From positions 1 to 64,000 of the forward strand of contig JROS01000028.1 in the NCBI GenBank assembly GCA_000769715.1: a stretch of 64,000 nt of DNA, written 5' to 3'. This stretch comes from Desulfobulbus sp. Tol-SR (GTDB lineage Bacteria; Desulfobacterota; Desulfobulbia; Desulfobulbales; Desulfocapsaceae). How positions within the stretch are numbered: the stretch's first letter is position 1; every line of letters begins with the position of its first letter. The notes below the pieces were generated by a model, which was given only the letters and a program-made list of their open reading frames with translations, had not been told where the DNA came from and made no database searches. Positions 42,929 to 52,450 of the stretch are shown here, in pieces. The position numbers and the translations under genes are program-made.

Positions 42929-43867
42929 ATGGTTGCCATGAACGATTATTCCACCCTGGTCCTTGGTGTGGTCTGCGCCGGCATCGGCGGCGAACTCTTC
43001 GTCCGCGGCGTGGTCGGACTCTCACGCTGGGCGCGGATTTCCCCCGGCATCATCGGCGCCACCGTGGCGGCATTCGCCACCTCGAGCCCGGAATTGTCGG
43101 TCTCGGTCCGTGCCGCCCTGGCCGGGACGCCCCAGATCGGGCTGGGGGATGCCCTGGGCAGCAACATCGTCAACATCGCCTTCGTTCTCGGTTTCGCCCT
43201 GGTGTTTGCCGGGATGCAGTCGCCCCGTGACAGCGTCCGCCGCGATTTCCCGATGGCGCTGCTGACCCCGGTCATCACCGGCATCCTGTTTCTCGATGGC
43301 GTACTCTCCAGGCTCGACGGGATCCTGATGCTGCTGATGTTCATCGCCTGGCTGGTGGCGACGAGCATCGAGGCCCGGAAACAGCGGAGTGCCGCGGGGG
43401 CGGTACTCGGTGAATCCCACCTGCCGCTGATGATCCTCTCCTGCGCCGTCGGCCTCGCCTTTCTCGTCACTGCCGGGAAGTTCATTGTCGCCGGGGCCCG
43501 CGGCCTCGCCATCGACTTCGGCATCGACGAGTTCGTCGTCGGCGCCACCATTGTCGCGTTCGGCACCTCGGCGCCGGAAATCGCCACGACGGTCATCGCC
43601 AGGGTCCGCGGTCACGACGAGGTCAGTCTCGGCACGATTCTCGGCAGCAATATCTTCAACGGCCTGGCGATCGTGCCCATCGCGGCGATCATCCACCCCA
43701 TCGTCGTATCGTGGCGCGAAATCGCACTGGCGCTGGTTTTCGGCCTGGTATCCCTGGCCTGCACCTGTCCGACGCCGGCCGGCTCCATCGAACGGTGGCG
43801 CGGCGTGTTATTGTTGATACTCTATGCATTTTATATAACAATAATTATTCAACTTCAGAGCACCTGA
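42929..43867 (+). CDS. Ca2+/cation antiporter (CaCA family, YrbG-like)
   Basis: The 312-residue membrane protein has about ten hydrophobic segments and the two alpha-repeats of sodium/calcium exchangers: GATVAAFATSSPELSVSV...GDALGSNIVNIAFVLG near the start and GATIVAFGTSAPEIATTV...GTILGSNIFNGLAIV in the second half. It should exchange Ca2+ or another cation against Na+, K+ or H+. ATG 42929 or 42938 may be the start; neither has a clear ribosome-binding site. It is the first chromosomal-style gene right of the defence block. Confidence 0.88.
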   Translation: MVAMNDYSTLVLGVVCAGIGGELFVRGVVGLSRWARISPGIIGATVAAFATSSPELSVSVRAALAGTPQIGLGDALGSNIVNIAFVLGFALVFAGMQSPRDSVRRDFPMALLTPVITGILFLDGVLSRLDGILMLLMFIAWLVATSIEARKQRSAAGAVLGESHLPLMILSCAVGLAFLVTAGKFIVAGARGLAIDFGIDEFVVGATIVAFGTSAPEIATTVIARVRGHDEVSLGTILGSNIFNGLAIVPIAAIIHPIVVSWREIALALVFGLVSLACTCPTPAGSIERWRGVLLLILYAFYITIIIQLQST

Positions 43868-44004
43868 CACGGCCCCACGATCGATACTTTTTCCGATTGC
43901 CGCTGTCATTTCCTTCATTCCCACGTTAAGATGACGATGAAATGACGGATACGGTTGCGTTTCACTCCCCTCTCACCCTGTTACCTCAGCTTACAGGAGG
44001 ATCC

Positions 44005-45390
44005 ATGCGCACTGCGGATGAACCCATCTGGGACTGGACCCTGCGACGAATTCGGAGAATCTGGCCCCTTGGTGACTCTGGCAAATTGAAAGACGTGGTC
44101 GAACCGGATCTGCCGACCGGCGATCTCGATAAACTGCGGAAAAAAATCAAGGCCTGCCTCGACGGGCGCGGCGGCGAGATGTCCGCCAGGGCCAGGGCCG
44201 CTGAACTCGGCGAGGCCTACCTGGTCCTCAATCCCCAGGGGCGCCGGCGCTTTCTCGAGCTGCTGGCCACCGACTACGATGTCGACAACGATGCCGTCGA
44301 GGCCGCGATCGAGCGGCTCCGGGCCAGCGAAGGCCCGGAACAGCTGCAGCAGGCGACCAGCGACCTGCGCCGCCAGCTGGAACCGCCGCGGACCAGACTG
44401 CTGCGCCAATTCAACGAACTCCGGGAAGGGGTCAAATTCCTCGTCGACCTGCGGGCCGAGCTGATGCCGTGGGCCCGCGAGGACCCGGCGCTCGCGGCCC
44501 TCGACCAGGACGTCTTCGGTCTCCTGGCATCGTGGTTCGACATCGGCTTTCTCAACCTGCAACAAATTACCTGGAAGACGCCGGCGGCCCTGCTCGAAAA
44601 ACTGATCGAGTACGAAGCGGTCCACGCCATCCGCTCCTGGGACGACCTGAAGAACCGGCTCGGCGACGACCGGTGCTGCTATGCCTTCTTCCATCCACGG
44701 ATGCCGGAGGAGCCGTTGATCTTCGTCGAGGTCGCCCTGGTCAACGGCATTTCGACCAATATCCATGACCTGCTCGACGAGCAGGCTCCGGTGATCAATC
44801 CGAGAAAGGCCGACACGGCGATCTTCTACTCGATTTCCAACTGTCAGAAGGGTCTTGCCGGAGTGAGCTTCGGCAATTTTCTGATCAAGCGGGTGGTCAG
44901 GGACCTGAGCGCCAGGATGCCGAATCTGAAGAACTTCTCGACCCTGTCGCCGATCCCCGGATTCATTCACTGGCTGCGGACCGAGGCCCGCGAATCGGGG
45001 CTCAGCGAGCGCGAGATACGGGTGCTCGATCTGCTGCAGCCGGCCGAAAACGAACCCGGCCTGCTCGATATCATCCGCGGCGGCGATTCCGCCGCGACCA
45101 ACAGCAGGAATGCCCTTCAGGTCCCGCTGCTGAGGCTCTGCGCCCGCTACCTGACCTCGGCGAAAAAAGGCCGGCAGGCACTCGACCGCGTCGCCCATTT
45201 TCACCTCGCCAACGGCGCCCGGATCGAACAGATCAACTGGGCCGCCGATCTTTCCGACAAGGGCCTCCACCAATCGGCCGGGATGATGGTCAATTATCTC
45301 TACAAACTGCCGGATATCGAGAAAAACCACGAATCCTACAGTGGCAAAGGCGGGGTCGCGGTGTCATCGGCAGTCCGGAAACTGCTCTGA
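44005..45390 (+). CDS. malonyl-CoA decarboxylase
   Basis: The enzyme converts malonyl-CoA to acetyl-CoA and CO2. The 461-residue product has the family's blocks CCYAFFHPRMPEEPLIFVEVA, FYSISNCQKGLAGVSFGNFL, FSTLSPIPGFIHWL (carrying the conserved Ser of the active site) and HFHLANGARIEQINWAAD (conserved His). AGGAGG just before the ATG at 44005 decides the start; a frame beginning at 43942 lacks a comparable signal. It stands alone between the antiporter and a converging lipoprotein gene. Confidence 0.92.
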   Translation: MRTADEPIWDWTLRRIRRIWPLGDSGKLKDVVEPDLPTGDLDKLRKKIKACLDGRGGEMSARARAAELGEAYLVLNPQGRRRFLELLATDYDVDNDAVEAAIERLRASEGPEQLQQATSDLRRQLEPPRTRLLRQFNELREGVKFLVDLRAELMPWAREDPALAALDQDVFGLLASWFDIGFLNLQQITWKTPAALLEKLIEYEAVHAIRSWDDLKNRLGDDRCCYAFFHPRMPEEPLIFVEVALVNGISTNIHDLLDEQAPVINPRKADTAIFYSISNCQKGLAGVSFGNFLIKRVVRDLSARMPNLKNFSTLSPIPGFIHWLRTEARESGLSEREIRVLDLLQPAENEPGLLDIIRGGDSAATNSRNALQVPLLRLCARYLTSAKKGRQALDRVAHFHLANGARIEQINWAADLSDKGLHQSAGMMVNYLYKLPDIEKNHESYSGKGGVAVSSAVRKLL

Positions 45391-45398
45391 GCCACTGC

Positions 45399-45450
45399 AA
45401 AAAAAATGGTGGAGACCAGGACGGGGAATTCTCCGTATGAGCTCCACCAT
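45399..45450 (-). terminator. strong intrinsic terminator for the YajG-like gene
   Basis: ATGGTGGAG (45406-45414) pairs with CTCCACCAT (45442-45450), and an inner 16-base palindrome (45421-45436) extends the stem. Read on the minus strand, the hairpin is followed at once by eight T residues, the textbook form. It lies about 50 bases past the lipoprotein stop and also separates the converging malonyl-CoA decarboxylase gene. Confidence 0.85.
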
Positions 45451-45501
45451 TGATCGAAGGCGGCAATCGCAAAGGCAAGTGGCTTCTTGCTGATTGGAGG
45501 C

Positions 45502-46077
45502 TCAGTTTCCGCCCCGGATAGATTCGCGGATCTGGCCGTCGCCAAGGATTCGCTGGAGCACATCCGAAAGCTGGACGTTCAGCATCTTTTCAAGATCGGC
45601 GATGCTCGGCTTGGTCGCCGTTTCCTTGCTCTCCTGGCGATTATAGTCCTTGGTGAGGACCGACCCCCGATTGTTGATCGTCAGTTTGATCCGGCTCCTG
45701 GCAACCGACTTGTACAGCAGCCCGCTCTTGGTCCGGCCGACCGTCACCAGCAGCTCCTCCACCGCAATCGTTACCACCACCGGCGTCTGGCCGCCGCGCA
45801 GGAGCCCCTGCTGGCTGAAACCGTCGGCCAGACGTTCGGCCAGCAGGACATGGGGCGCCACCTGATTGACCAGTATGGGCGGATCGTTAGAGACCGTATA
45901 GATGACGACCTGTTGCTGGGGCCGGTTATCCTTGCCCTCGACGGTGATGAGAATTCCGGGAGGATACACCCCGGCCGGTTGTTCGGCCAGTTCCGGGTTG
46001 AGGTTGGTCTTGTTCGGCCCCGTACCGGCACAGCCGGACAGGATGACAGCCATGAGCACCAGCAGCAGTTTTTTCAT
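45502..46077 (-). CDS. YajG-like lipoprotein
   Basis: The 191-residue lipoprotein (signal peptide ending VILSGCAG) has a strand-rich mature domain that matches the general pattern of the YajG family: an early ITVEGKDNRP, then VAPHVLLAERLADGFSQQG and a terminal amphipathic helix. YajG is an outer-membrane-associated lipoprotein of uncertain role. The gene ends in a strong intrinsic terminator and diverges from the TetR regulator. Confidence 0.68.
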   Translation of the reverse strand: MKKLLLVLMAVILSGCAGTGPNKTNLNPELAEQPAGVYPPGILITVEGKDNRPQQQVVIYTVSNDPPILVNQVAPHVLLAERLADGFSQQGLLRGGQTPVVVTIAVEELLVTVGRTKSGLLYKSVARSRIKLTINNRGSVLTKDYNRQESKETATKPSIADLEKMLNVQLSDVLQRILGDGQIRESIRGGN

Positions 46078-46430
46078 CGGGATTCCTCTCGCATCGTTGT
46101 TTCAGGAACATCCATGACGCCCCTGTTGAGTACCTGTACCCTCGGAAATGACTGCTATGACCCGATCTCGTTATCGCTGTCGCCGCAGCCGAAACCGCCA
46201 AAGGGCCCGGCACCCCCCCATAAGTCGATTCAACTGTTTGTATTCACTAACATAAAATAAATCATCCCTCAAGCCTTATTTACCCTTGCCGTCATTATCG
46301 CTCCTCGATGGTCATGAATACAACTGCAAACGAGCTGACCAGCCGGACTGCCATGACAATTTTTGCTTGCAACGGTTAAACAGTTGTTTTACTCTTCTGT
46401 TTGAATCACTTGTTTAACAAGAGGAGCGCC
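46078..46430. other. divergent intergenic region yajG / tetR
   Basis: The region is AT-rich in its right half. It contains palindromic sites next to the TetR-type gene (46378-46389 and 46409-46421) and no additional gene that I can support. The upstream region of the minus-strand lipoprotein gene has no convincing promoter hexamers. Confidence 0.5.
46378..46421. promoter_or_regulatory. paired palindromes, candidate TetR operators
   Basis: AAACA-GT-TGTTT (46378-46389) and the perfect palindrome CTTGTT-T-AACAAG (46409-46421) share the core TGTTT/AAACA; an outer pair GTTAAACA/TGTTTAAC spans both. They lie directly before the TTG start of the TetR-type gene, the right place for autorepression. 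Confidence 0.5.
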
Positions 46431-47132
46431 TTGACTGGACCATCCACGACAAAAGAGAAAATCCTCGAAGCGGCCGGCGACATCTTTGGCCGCGAAGGGT
46501 TCAAGGCGACGACGATCCGCCGGATCGCCGAGGCCGCCCGGGTCAATGTCGCCGCCATCAACTACCACTTCGGCGACAAGGAAGGGCTGTACGCCGCCGT
46601 TCTCGAGCATGTCTTCCATACCGGCTTCACCCGATTTCCCTCCCATGGCGGGATCGACAGCGACATGCCGGCCGAGCGGCAGTTGTTTGTCTTCATCCGG
46701 TCCATGTTCTACCGGCTGCTGAGCAGCGAGGGATGGGGCGGCCGCCACGGCAAGGGAAGGCTGATCGCCCGCGAACTGCTCGATCCCTCCCCGGCCTTCG
46801 AGGCCGTGCTCGACCAATACATCAAGCCGCACAAGGAACTGTTGCTCACCATCCTCGTCGGTATCATCGGGAAGCATCGAGGGCCGGAGGTCCTGCTCCC
46901 CTGCGCCGTCAGCATCATCGGCCAATGCCTCTACTATGCCCTGGCCGCACCGGTTGTCAAGAGGATCACCGGCAGCGAGATCCCGATCGAGACCCAGCTC
47001 GACCGACTGTCCGATTTCGTCTGGCGTTTTTCGCTCGGAGGTATCGCCGGGATCGTCAGCGGCGGGGGTGCAGGGAGCGTCCCCGACCCGCAGCCCCACT
47101 CCACCCCCTTTTCCCCATCGAATGAGCCATGA
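46431..47132 (+). CDS. TetR-family regulator (CecR-like)
   Basis: The 233-residue repressor has an N-terminal HTH (TTIRRIAEAARVNVAAINYH) after KEKILEAAGDIFGREG, and a ligand-binding domain like that of CecR/YbiH, which controls the ybhGFSR exporter in E. coli. TTG at 46431 is preferred as the start because AGAGGAG precedes it at normal spacing; an earlier TTG at 46401 lacks this. Its stop overlaps the gene for the exporter's fusion protein, and palindromes upstream suggest autoregulation. Confidence 0.85.
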   Translation: MTGPSTTKEKILEAAGDIFGREGFKATTIRRIAEAARVNVAAINYHFGDKEGLYAAVLEHVFHTGFTRFPSHGGIDSDMPAERQLFVFIRSMFYRLLSSEGWGGRHGKGRLIARELLDPSPAFEAVLDQYIKPHKELLLTILVGIIGKHRGPEVLLPCAVSIIGQCLYYALAAPVVKRITGSEIPIETQLDRLSDFVWRFSLGGIAGIVSGGGAGSVPDPQPHSTPFSPSNEP

Positions 47133-48163
47133 ACAAACGGATCCGCATCGTTGCCGTCGTTGTCGTCCTGGTGGTGCTCGCGACCTTCATCTACAACCGC
47201 CTCGATCACCGTGACGATTCCGCTTCCCTCAGGATTTCCGGCAATATCGAGGTGACCGAGGTCCAGATGAGCTTCAGGATCCCCGGCAGGCTGGAACAAC
47301 GTCTGGTGCAGGAAGGAGATGCCGTCACCGCCGGACAGCAGGTTGCCATGCTCGAGGCGACCGACCAGCGGATCGCCGTGGCCCGGGCCGAGGCCGACCT
47401 GGCCTATGCCCGGGCGGTCCTGGCCGAACTCCTGGCCGGCAGCCGGAGCCAGGAGATCCAAACAGCCAAAGCCGAATACGACCGGGCGGTGGCGATGGAA
47501 AAATCGGCCGTCGTCCAGCTCGACCAGGCCCGCCTCGACCACGACCGCTACGCTGCCCTGTACAAAGAAGGCGGAGTCAGCCGCAAGGCCTTCGAGAACT
47601 ACCGCACCCTCCACGAGACCGCGAAAAACGCCCGGGACGAGGCCCGGTCGCGGGTGGCCGCCGCCGCCGAGCAGCTCGATCTGCGGCGGGCGGGGCCGCG
47701 GCCGGAAACGATCGACCAGGCCCGCGCCAAGGTCGCCACGGCGGCGGAGACACTGAAGCAGGCCAGGCAGCAGCTCAGCTATACCGACCTGCTCGCACCG
47801 GTCGACGGCGTTGTCCTCAGCACCTCGGCCGAGGCCGGCGAATACCTCAACCCCGCCGCGCCGGTGCTGACCATCGGCGAGACCGCCCGGCCTTGGCTGC
47901 GGGCCTATATCAACGAGACCGACCTCGGCCGGGTCAAACTCAATCAGGAAGTCAAGGTGACCACCGACTCCTACCCCGACAGGGTCTACACCGGCAGGAT
48001 CAGCTTCATTAACAGCGAGGCCGAATTCACCCCCAAATCGGTCCAGACCTTCGAGGAACGGGTCAAGCTGATGTATCGGATCAAGATCGACCTCGACAAC
48101 CCGGAAGGCCAGCTCAAACCGGGGATGCCGGCCGATGCCCTGATAGAGTTCAGCCAACGATGA
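47129..48163 (+). CDS. membrane fusion (HlyD-like) protein of ABC exporter
   Basis: The 344-residue periplasmic adaptor (YbhG-like) has an N-terminal membrane anchor (VAVVVVLVVLATFIY), a split lipoyl/biotinyl-like domain (FRIPGRLEQRLVQEGDAVTAGQ and APVDGVVLSTSAEAGEYL) around a long coiled coil (about residues 80-225), and a beta-barrel. It should link the ABC-2 pump encoded downstream to the TolC-like channel at the end of the operon. The start overlaps tetR by four bases. Confidence 0.9.
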   Translation: MNKRIRIVAVVVVLVVLATFIYNRLDHRDDSASLRISGNIEVTEVQMSFRIPGRLEQRLVQEGDAVTAGQQVAMLEATDQRIAVARAEADLAYARAVLAELLAGSRSQEIQTAKAEYDRAVAMEKSAVVQLDQARLDHDRYAALYKEGGVSRKAFENYRTLHETAKNARDEARSRVAAAAEQLDLRRAGPRPETIDQARAKVATAAETLKQARQQLSYTDLLAPVDGVVLSTSAEAGEYLNPAAPVLTIGETARPWLRAYINETDLGRVKLNQEVKVTTDSYPDRVYTGRISFINSEAEFTPKSVQTFEERVKLMYRIKIDLDNPEGQLKPGMPADALIEFSQR

Positions 48164-48190
48164 ATCAGCCGCCACGAGCATGAACCGTCA

Positions 48191-50164
48191 ATGGGACCAG
48201 AACCGGTGACACCCCAATCCCTCCCGGCGATCCAGGCCGACGGCTTGAGCAAGGTCTTCGGGCCGCTGACCGCCGTCGACGGCCTCAGCCTGCAGGTCTT
48301 TCCGGGGGAGATCTTCGGCCTGGTCGGCCCGGACGGGGCCGGCAAGTCGACGAGTCTGCGGCTGCTCGCCTCGATCATGGCCCCCTCCGCCGGCTCGGCC
48401 AGGATCGCCGGGTTCGACGTCGCCACCGAGGCCGCGCAGGTCAAGGACCAGCTCGCCTATATGAGCCAGCGCTTCGGGCTGTACCAGGATCTCACCGTCC
48501 TCGAGAATATCGACTTTTACGCCGACATGTACGGCGTAGCCAGAAGGGGCCGGCAGGAGCGCATCGGCGAACTCCTCGATTTCAGCCACATGCGGCCCTT
48601 TCTCCACCGCCGGGCCGGCGACCTGTCGGGCGGGATGAAGCAGAAGCTGCAGCTCGTCCGCGCCCTGATCCACACGCCGAAGGTGCTGCTGCTCGATGAA
48701 CCGACCAACGGCGTCGACCCGGTCAGTCGCCGCGACTTCTGGCGCATCCTCCATAAGCTGCTGCAGGCCGGGGTGGCGATACTGGTCACCACCGCCTACC
48801 TCGACGAGGCCGAACGCTGCGACCGGGTCGCCCTGCTCGATCGGGGCAGGATCCTCGCCACGGGCAGTCCCGACGAGATCAGGCGACTGATGCCGGGCAG
48901 GATCCTCACCATCCGCAGCAGCCGGGCCCGCGAGGTCACCACGATCCTGGAGGGCCGCACCTCCGCCACCGCCGTCAACACCTTCGGCGATTCGGTGCAC
49001 CTGGTCTGTCCCGATATCGACCGGGCCACCGAGGAGGCCCGCCGCCTCCTGGAGCTGGCCGGCGTCGACTGGGATCACATGAAAGAATCGTCCCCCTCGC
49101 TGGAGGATGTCTTCGTCAGCGTCCTCGACCGCACGGACGGCAGCGCCGCCGGACCGGAGCCGACCGCCCTCTTTGCGCCGCCGCCTGCCGCTGCCGCCGG
49201 CGACGGCAGCGTCGTCACGGTCGAGCGCCTGACCCGCCGCTTCGGCGACTTCGTCGCCGTCGACGATATCGGCTTCCAGGTCAAAAGAGGGGAAATCTTC
49301 GGCTTTCTCGGACCCAACGGGGCCGGCAAGAGCACGACCATCCGCATGCTCTGCGGGCTGCTGCGCCCCACCGCCGGCACCGGCACGGTCGCCGGGTTCG
49401 ATATCCGCCGCCAGGCCGAGGAAATCAAGTTGCACATCGGCTACATGAGCCAGAAGTTTTCGCTGTACGAGGATCTCAGGGTCGAGGAGAACATCGATTT
49501 CTACGGCGGCATCTACGGCCTCGCCGGCGACCGGCTCGACCGCCGCAAGTCCTGGGCCCTGGAGATGGCCGGCCTCACCGACCACCGCCGGAGCCTGACC
49601 GCCATCCTCAGCGGTGGCTGGAAGCAGCGTCTGGCCCTGGCCTGCGCCATCCTCCACGAGCCGCCGATCATTTTCCTCGACGAGCCGACCAGCGGCGTCG
49701 ACCCGCTGAGCCGCCGCCGCTTCTGGAATCTGATCTCCACCATGGCCGGCCAGGGGATCACGATCTTCGTCACCACCCACTACATGGAGGAGGCCGAATA
49801 CTGCGACCGGATCGCCCTGATCTACGGCGGGAAAATGATCGCGATCGGATCGCCGCTGGAGCTGAAGACCCGGTTCATGCACGACGAGATCATCGATCTC
49901 CGCTGTCCCGACCCGCTGGGCCTGGTCGCCGCTCTGCGCGCCCTGCCCGAGGTCCGCGACGCCTCGCTGTTCGGCTCCGGCCTCCATATCGTTGCCGCCG
50001 ATGCGGCCGCGGCATCCCGGGCCATCACCCGCCTTCTCGACGACCTGAACATGAAGGATACCTCCCTGACAACGATCCTGCCGAGCATGGAGGATGTCTT
50101 CATCTCGATGATCGAGGAGGTCAACCGCCGCCAGGGCCCCGGCGGACAGGGGGAACGGCCATGA
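48191..50164 (+). CDS. ABC exporter ATPase with two fused ATP-binding domains
   Basis: The 657-residue chain contains two complete ATPase domains, as in YbhF. The first has Walker A GPDGAGKST, signature LSGGMKQK and Walker B LLLDEPTNGVDP. The second has GPNGAGKST, the variant signature LSGGWKQR, and IFLDEPTSGVDP. A linker of about 35 residues (rich in Ala and Pro) joins them. It serves the two permeases that follow; its stop overlaps the first permease by four bases. Confidence 0.92.
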   Translation: MGPEPVTPQSLPAIQADGLSKVFGPLTAVDGLSLQVFPGEIFGLVGPDGAGKSTSLRLLASIMAPSAGSARIAGFDVATEAAQVKDQLAYMSQRFGLYQDLTVLENIDFYADMYGVARRGRQERIGELLDFSHMRPFLHRRAGDLSGGMKQKLQLVRALIHTPKVLLLDEPTNGVDPVSRRDFWRILHKLLQAGVAILVTTAYLDEAERCDRVALLDRGRILATGSPDEIRRLMPGRILTIRSSRAREVTTILEGRTSATAVNTFGDSVHLVCPDIDRATEEARRLLELAGVDWDHMKESSPSLEDVFVSVLDRTDGSAAGPEPTALFAPPPAAAAGDGSVVTVERLTRRFGDFVAVDDIGFQVKRGEIFGFLGPNGAGKSTTIRMLCGLLRPTAGTGTVAGFDIRRQAEEIKLHIGYMSQKFSLYEDLRVEENIDFYGGIYGLAGDRLDRRKSWALEMAGLTDHRRSLTAILSGGWKQRLALACAILHEPPIIFLDEPTSGVDPLSRRRFWNLISTMAGQGITIFVTTHYMEEAEYCDRIALIYGGKMIAIGSPLELKTRFMHDEIIDLRCPDPLGLVAALRALPEVRDASLFGSGLHIVAADAAAASRAITRLLDDLNMKDTSLTTILPSMEDVFISMIEEVNRRQGPGGQGERP

Positions 50165-51294
50165 ATCCGCGCCGTCTGGCCGCCGTAGCCAGAAAGGAGA
50201 CGCTCCACGTCCTGCGCGACTGGCGCAGCCTGTCCCTGGCGCTGGCCATCCCCCTGGTGCTGATCCTGCTCTACGGCTACGCCCTGACCCTCGATCTGCG
50301 GCTGGTGCCGACCGTGGTCTGGGATCAGTCGAAGACCCCGGCCAGCCGTGAGTTGCTCGAGCTCTTCGCCGGTTCGCCCTACTTCTCGATCCGCAGCCAT
50401 CGTGACGGCTATACCGGCCTGCAGCATGACCTCGACAGCGGCGCAGCGATGATCGCCCTCGTCATCCCCGCCGATTTCGCCGCCCGGGTCGACGCCGGGC
50501 GGCCGGTGGCGATCCAGGTCATCGGCGACGGCAGCGACGCCAACACCTCCCGCCTGGCGATGACCTACGCCACCACCCTCGGCGCCATCTACGCCGGCAA
50601 TGTCGCGGCGGAACAGAAGGAACTGCAGGGCCGCGGCCGGTTGCGACCGGCGGTCGTGATGGAGCAGCGGTCATGGTACAACCCCGACCTGCGCAGCCAG
50701 ACCGTCCTCATCCCGGGGATCATCGCCCTGGTCATGGTCGTCGTCGCCGCCATGCTGACCAGCACCACCATCGCCCGCGAGTGGGAGAGCGGGACGATGG
50801 AGCAGCTGATCAGCACCCCGCTCACGGCCCCGGAGCTGATCTTCGGCAAGGTCGTCCCCTACTTCGCCATCGGCATGATCGACGTCGCCCTCGCCGTCTT
50901 CATCGGCCGGTGGGTCTTCGATGTCCCGATCGTCGGCAACGCCGGCCTGCTCTTCGCCCTGGCTGCCCTGTTTCTCACCGGCATCCTGTTCTTCGGCCTG
51001 CTGCTCAGTATCCTCCTCAAGTCCCAGGTGCTGGCCAACCAGATGGCGATCATCACCGGCTTCATGCCGACGCTGCTGCTCAGCGGCTTCGTCTTCGCCA
51101 TCGAGAACATGCCGGTGCCGCTGCAGATCCTGACCTATATCTTTCCGGCCCGCTATTTCATCGCCATCCTGCGGGGGATCTACCTCAAGGGGATCGGTCT
51201 CGACATCCTCTGGCTCGACGCGGTGTTTCTCGGCGTTTACGCCCTGATCATGATCGTTGCCGCCAACCGCGCCTTCGCCTTCAAGCTGGAGTAA
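50161..51294 (+). CDS. ABC-2 type exporter permease (YbhS-like)
   Basis: The 377-residue permease has an N-terminal helix, a large periplasmic domain (about residues 45-170), and five hydrophobic segments in the C-terminal half containing IAREWESGTMEQLISTPLTA, the conserved coupling-helix region of ABC-2 permeases. Together with the following paralogue it should form the membrane channel of the exporter. The substrate is unknown; YbhFSR in E. coli affects drug and cation tolerance. Confidence 0.9.
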   Translation: MNPRRLAAVARKETLHVLRDWRSLSLALAIPLVLILLYGYALTLDLRLVPTVVWDQSKTPASRELLELFAGSPYFSIRSHRDGYTGLQHDLDSGAAMIALVIPADFAARVDAGRPVAIQVIGDGSDANTSRLAMTYATTLGAIYAGNVAAEQKELQGRGRLRPAVVMEQRSWYNPDLRSQTVLIPGIIALVMVVVAAMLTSTTIAREWESGTMEQLISTPLTAPELIFGKVVPYFAIGMIDVALAVFIGRWVFDVPIVGNAGLLFALAALFLTGILFFGLLLSILLKSQVLANQMAIITGFMPTLLLSGFVFAIENMPVPLQILTYIFPARYFIAILRGIYLKGIGLDILWLDAVFLGVYALIMIVAANRAFAFKLE

Positions 51295-51297
51295 GCG

Positions 51298-52425
51298 ATG
51301 TTCAACCGGATCCGGAGAATGCTGATCAAGGAATTCCTGCAGATGCTGCGCGACCCGCGGATGCGGGTGGTCATCTTCGGGGTGCCGGTGATCCAGATGA
51401 CCGTCATGGCCTTCGCCCTGACCACCGACGTGATGAATATCCGCACCGCCGTCCTCGACATGGACAAGACCCCGGCTTCGCGCGAATTGATCAGCGAGTT
51501 CACCGGCGGCAACTATTTCCGCATCGTCCACTATGCTCTGGCGGAACGGGAACTGGCCGAGCTGCTCGACCGGAGCGAGGTGCGGGCGGTGCTGCGGGTG
51601 CCGGCGGGATTTGCCGACGACCTCGCTTCCGACCGCACCGCCAAATTCCAGTTGATCACCGACGGCACCGACAGCAACAGCACCGCCATCGCCCTCGGCT
51701 ACGCCGGCATGATCGTCAGCGCCTTTAACGACCGGAAACAGACCGAGCGCCAGGACCGCAAAGGCCTCACCACCCCGCTGGTCCAACTCGACACGGTCAG
51801 CCGGGCCTGGTTCAACCCCAACCAGGAAAGCCGGTTCTACTACGTCCCGTCGCTGATCGCGGTCATGCTCTTCATCTTCAGCATCATCCTCACCAGCATC
51901 GGGATCGTCCGGGAAAAGGAGATCGGCACGATCGAACAGGTGATGGTCACGCCGATCCGCGGCCTCGAGTTCATTCTCGGTAAGACCATTCCCTACATGA
52001 TCACCGGCTATATCTCGATGTCGATCATGCTCGCCGTCGCCTACGTCGTCTTCGGCGTCCGGATCCAGGGTAGCCTGCCCCTGCTGTACCTGCTGTCCGG
52101 CATCTACCTCGTCGGCAACATGGGCCTGGCGCTGATCATCAGCGGCAGTGCCGCCACCCAGCAGCAGGCCCTGCTCACCAGTTTCCTGGTCCTTATGCCG
52201 TCGGTCATGCTCAGCGGTTTCCTGTTCCCGATCCACAACATGCCCGCCCTTGTCCGCTATGCCACCATGCTCAACCCGATGCGCTGGTATCTCGAGATCC
52301 TGCGCGGCATCGTGATGAAGGATGTCGGCGTCGCCACCCTCTGGCCGAGCATCACCGCCCAGACCGTGCTGGCCGGCGCCTTTGTCGCCATCGCCGCCGC
52401 CGGATTCAAGAAGACCATCTCATGA
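51298..52425 (+). CDS. ABC-2 type exporter permease (YbhR-like)
   Basis: The 375-residue paralogue of the preceding permease has the same layout and the motif IVREKEIGTIEQVMVTPIRG. It starts three bases after the first permease gene. The pair presumably forms a heterodimer. Confidence 0.9.
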   Translation: MFNRIRRMLIKEFLQMLRDPRMRVVIFGVPVIQMTVMAFALTTDVMNIRTAVLDMDKTPASRELISEFTGGNYFRIVHYALAERELAELLDRSEVRAVLRVPAGFADDLASDRTAKFQLITDGTDSNSTAIALGYAGMIVSAFNDRKQTERQDRKGLTTPLVQLDTVSRAWFNPNQESRFYYVPSLIAVMLFIFSIILTSIGIVREKEIGTIEQVMVTPIRGLEFILGKTIPYMITGYISMSIMLAVAYVVFGVRIQGSLPLLYLLSGIYLVGNMGLALIISGSAATQQQALLTSFLVLMPSVMLSGFLFPIHNMPALVRYATMLNPMRWYLEILRGIVMKDVGVATLWPSITAQTVLAGAFVAIAAAGFKKTIS

Positions 52426-52450
52426 CCGGACCCTCTTCAAGGTACAGCCC

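Noticed and set aside
24539-42930. Defence block as an integrative element or prophage
   Set aside because: No integrase, transposase, tRNA or direct repeat was found at either edge; only base composition suggests foreign origin.
50671-52236. 521-codon minus-strand frame opposite the exporter permeases
   Set aside because: The low-complexity Asp/Glu/Gln/His-rich translation is an antisense artefact of two clear ABC-2 permease genes.
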